Positions 5,740 to 6,917 of a DNA stretch of 6,917 nucleotides are shown here, in pieces. The translations under genes were made by a program, and so were the position numbers. The notes under the pieces are model-generated. The model was not told the DNA's origin. It saw only the letters and a list, made by a program, of their open reading frames with translations, and searched no databases. Source of the stretch: Actinomycetes bacterium (GTDB lineage: Bacteria; Actinomycetota; Acidimicrobiia; Acidimicrobiales; RAAP-2); assembly GCA_025352305.1 (NCBI GenBank), contig JANXTQ010000152.1:1-6917 (forward strand), in the 5' to 3' direction. Position 1 is the stretch's first letter, and each line of letters begins with the position of its first letter.

Positions 5740-6917
5740 TTAGAACTGACTGCGCAAGGCGTCGCTGAAGTCGAGGCCCACGGTCATCTTTTCCAGCAAC
5801 TGTTCCACCGTTCGCTCCTCACCGTGAATCGGATTGCCGCGGTGAAATACGGCGACTTCGCTCGCCAGGTCCCGATCGGATATAAACGTGCTGATACCGC
5901 TGATTATTCGCGAATGAACGGCCGGCGGAAAGGCAGCTTGTGCTTCGCTCCAACGCGAACTCACCTCTCGCCACACGGCAACTCCTCCCACGGGATTGCG
6001 CATCAACAAACCCAATACGATCGGGCCGTCCTGGCTTCGAAATTCGCTGAAACAGCGCTGCGTTGCGTCGAGGCATGACGCAACGTCGTAGAAGTCGGCG
6101 GTCGCCCAAAGATTTCTCTGCTTTTCTTGGGGACTCGAGGCGTTGCGGTATCGATCCAGCACTTTTTCGTAGTCGCCCGGACGGTTCACAAATCCGGTAA
6201 CGCGCAAAATTGCGCGGGCGAGGTCGCCGTCTTCACCGTGTGCATCAAAGCGGCGCAGGGCTTCGCTCTGCACGGCTTCATCTTCGCCAATCGTTCCGAG
6301 AATGCCAATGGCGGTGGCCCGAACTTGAGCACTGAGTTCGCTATCGTCCGCTCGCGCGTCCCAGGTCAGCGCAGCGAGTACCGGGGCGAAGATCTCTCGC
6401 GCCTGGTCGCGCAACGTGACGCGCTGACCGTCGAGAACGCATCGCGCTGCGGTATCAAATGCCATCGCCACGGTCTGCCACGTCGCTGGTTCGTTCAGAT
6501 CGCTGAGACCCCGAGCCAGGCGCAAGAAGTCCTGCCACGTCACGTCCGTCGCGTTCGTTGCCGCCCAGGTGTCGGCTATGAGAACTGTTCGCTCAATTTC
6601 ATCCAGACGATCGAGAGAGTTGGCCAGAAGTGCCAATTCGCTCGGGCCGTAATGAGTGCGGTAGACACCCCAGCCCCCGGCATTGAGCACCATTGGTCCA
6701 TCGGCTTGCAGCATTACCGGCTCGTCGCTCAGCAGTTGCTTGGAGATCGCTCCGCCATTAGCGCTGCGCGACTGAACCGGAGTGAGCCATTTGTTACCAA
6801 TGGCGCTCTCAGAGTTAGTGGCGTTGCCATAACTAAAGGCCCGCTGGCTGAGGACTCCGTCTTCGTAACTGACGAGGGGGTGACCACCCTGCAAAATCCA
6901 ACTGTTCATCATTTCGC
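5740..6917 (-). CDS. M1-family (PepN/ERAP-like) aminopeptidase, C-terminal part (partial, runs off right edge)
   Basis: The open frame continues to the window edge upstream of the two adjacent ATG codons at 6912-6907 (a GAA codon precedes them in frame), so these are internal methionines and the real start is outside. In view are about 390 residues, numbered here from the ATG at 6912. MMNSWILQGGHPLVSYEDG (1-19) matches the end of the catalytic domain, where M1 enzymes have a 'W-x-x-Q-x-G-x-P-x-V' segment. LNAGGWGVYRTHYG (76-89) is the N-x4-G-x-Y-R-x-x-Y entry to the ERAP1-like C-terminal helical domain. That domain then runs as alpha-helical repeats to ERTVEQLLEKMTVGLDFSDA (366-385), the usual C-terminal end. 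The zinc site (HEXXH...E) and GAMEN motif lie outside, so catalytic competence cannot be judged. Zinc aminopeptidases of this type trim N-terminal residues from peptides in the cytoplasm. It is the first visible gene of the operon. Confidence 0.9.
   Translation of the reverse strand, partial: EMMNSWILQGGHPLVSYEDGVLSQRAFSYGNATNSESAIGNKWLTPVQSRSANGGAISKQLLSDEPVMLQADGPMVLNAGGWGVYRTHYGPSELALLANSLDRLDEIERTVLIADTWAATNATDVTWQDFLRLARGLSDLNEPATWQTVAMAFDTAARCVLDGQRVTLRDQAREIFAPVLAALTWDARADDSELSAQVRATAIGILGTIGEDEAVQSEALRRFDAHGEDGDLARAILRVTGFVNRPGDYEKVLDRYRNASSPQEKQRNLWATADFYDVASCLDATQRCFSEFRSQDGPIVLGLLMRNPVGGVAVWREVSSRWSEAQAAFPPAVHSRIISGISTFISDRDLASEVAVFHRGNPIHGEERTVEQLLEKMTVGLDFSDALRSQF

Noticed and set aside
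6907..6912. ATG codons at 6912 and 6909 as the true start of the aminopeptidase-like gene
   Set aside because: The frame stays open to the window edge, and the residues right after these methionines match the interior of M1 aminopeptidases (end of the catalytic domain), so the gene is cut by the window and does not start here.

Overview
The window looks like chromosomal DNA from a moderately GC-rich actinobacterium. I would guess Acidimicrobiia or a neighbouring lineage, but this rests only on base composition, codon choice (many GTC/CTC/GCG/CGC codons, GTG starts) and gene types, with no marker gene to confirm it. Coding density is very high. There are seven protein genes in view plus one at the left edge, and only two real intergenic spaces (about 130 and 150 bp). 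I see no RNA gene, CRISPR array, insertion sequence or phage gene.

Layout, left to right. (1) The N-terminal third of an acyl-CoA dehydrogenase lies on the minus strand and leaves the window at base 1. (2) A 128-bp divergent intergenic region carries a GC-rich hairpin. (3) A plus-strand operon of three translationally coupled genes follows: a family-4 glycosyltransferase, a class I SAM methyltransferase (1-bp TGATG overlap), and an alpha/alpha-toroid protein of the prenyltransferase/squalene-cyclase-repeat type (4-bp GTGA overlap). (4) Convergent to this, only 10 bp away, is a minus-strand heme-oxygenase-like (TenA/PqqC-fold) protein that seems to lack two of the six residues expected to bind a diiron centre. 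(5) A 148-bp AT-richer intergenic region contains short direct repeats. (6) A second minus-strand operon is read right to left: the C-terminal part of an M1-family aminopeptidase (N-terminus beyond the right edge), a TMEM165/GDT1-type cation transporter (3-bp gap), and a second class I methyltransferase of the Methyltransf_24 type (4-bp GTGA overlap).

How the genes may work together. The tight coupling of glycosyltransferase, methyltransferase and toroid protein suggests that the three products act on one glycosylated, methylated small molecule or lipid. The convergent oxidase-fold protein and the second methyltransferase are possible additional tailoring enzymes, but nothing in the sequence proves a shared pathway. 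The M1 peptidase/GDT1/methyltransferase operon looks like a separate unit. None of the visible starts is preceded by a convincing Shine-Dalgarno sequence, which suggests reliance on coupling and on SD-independent or leaderless initiation.
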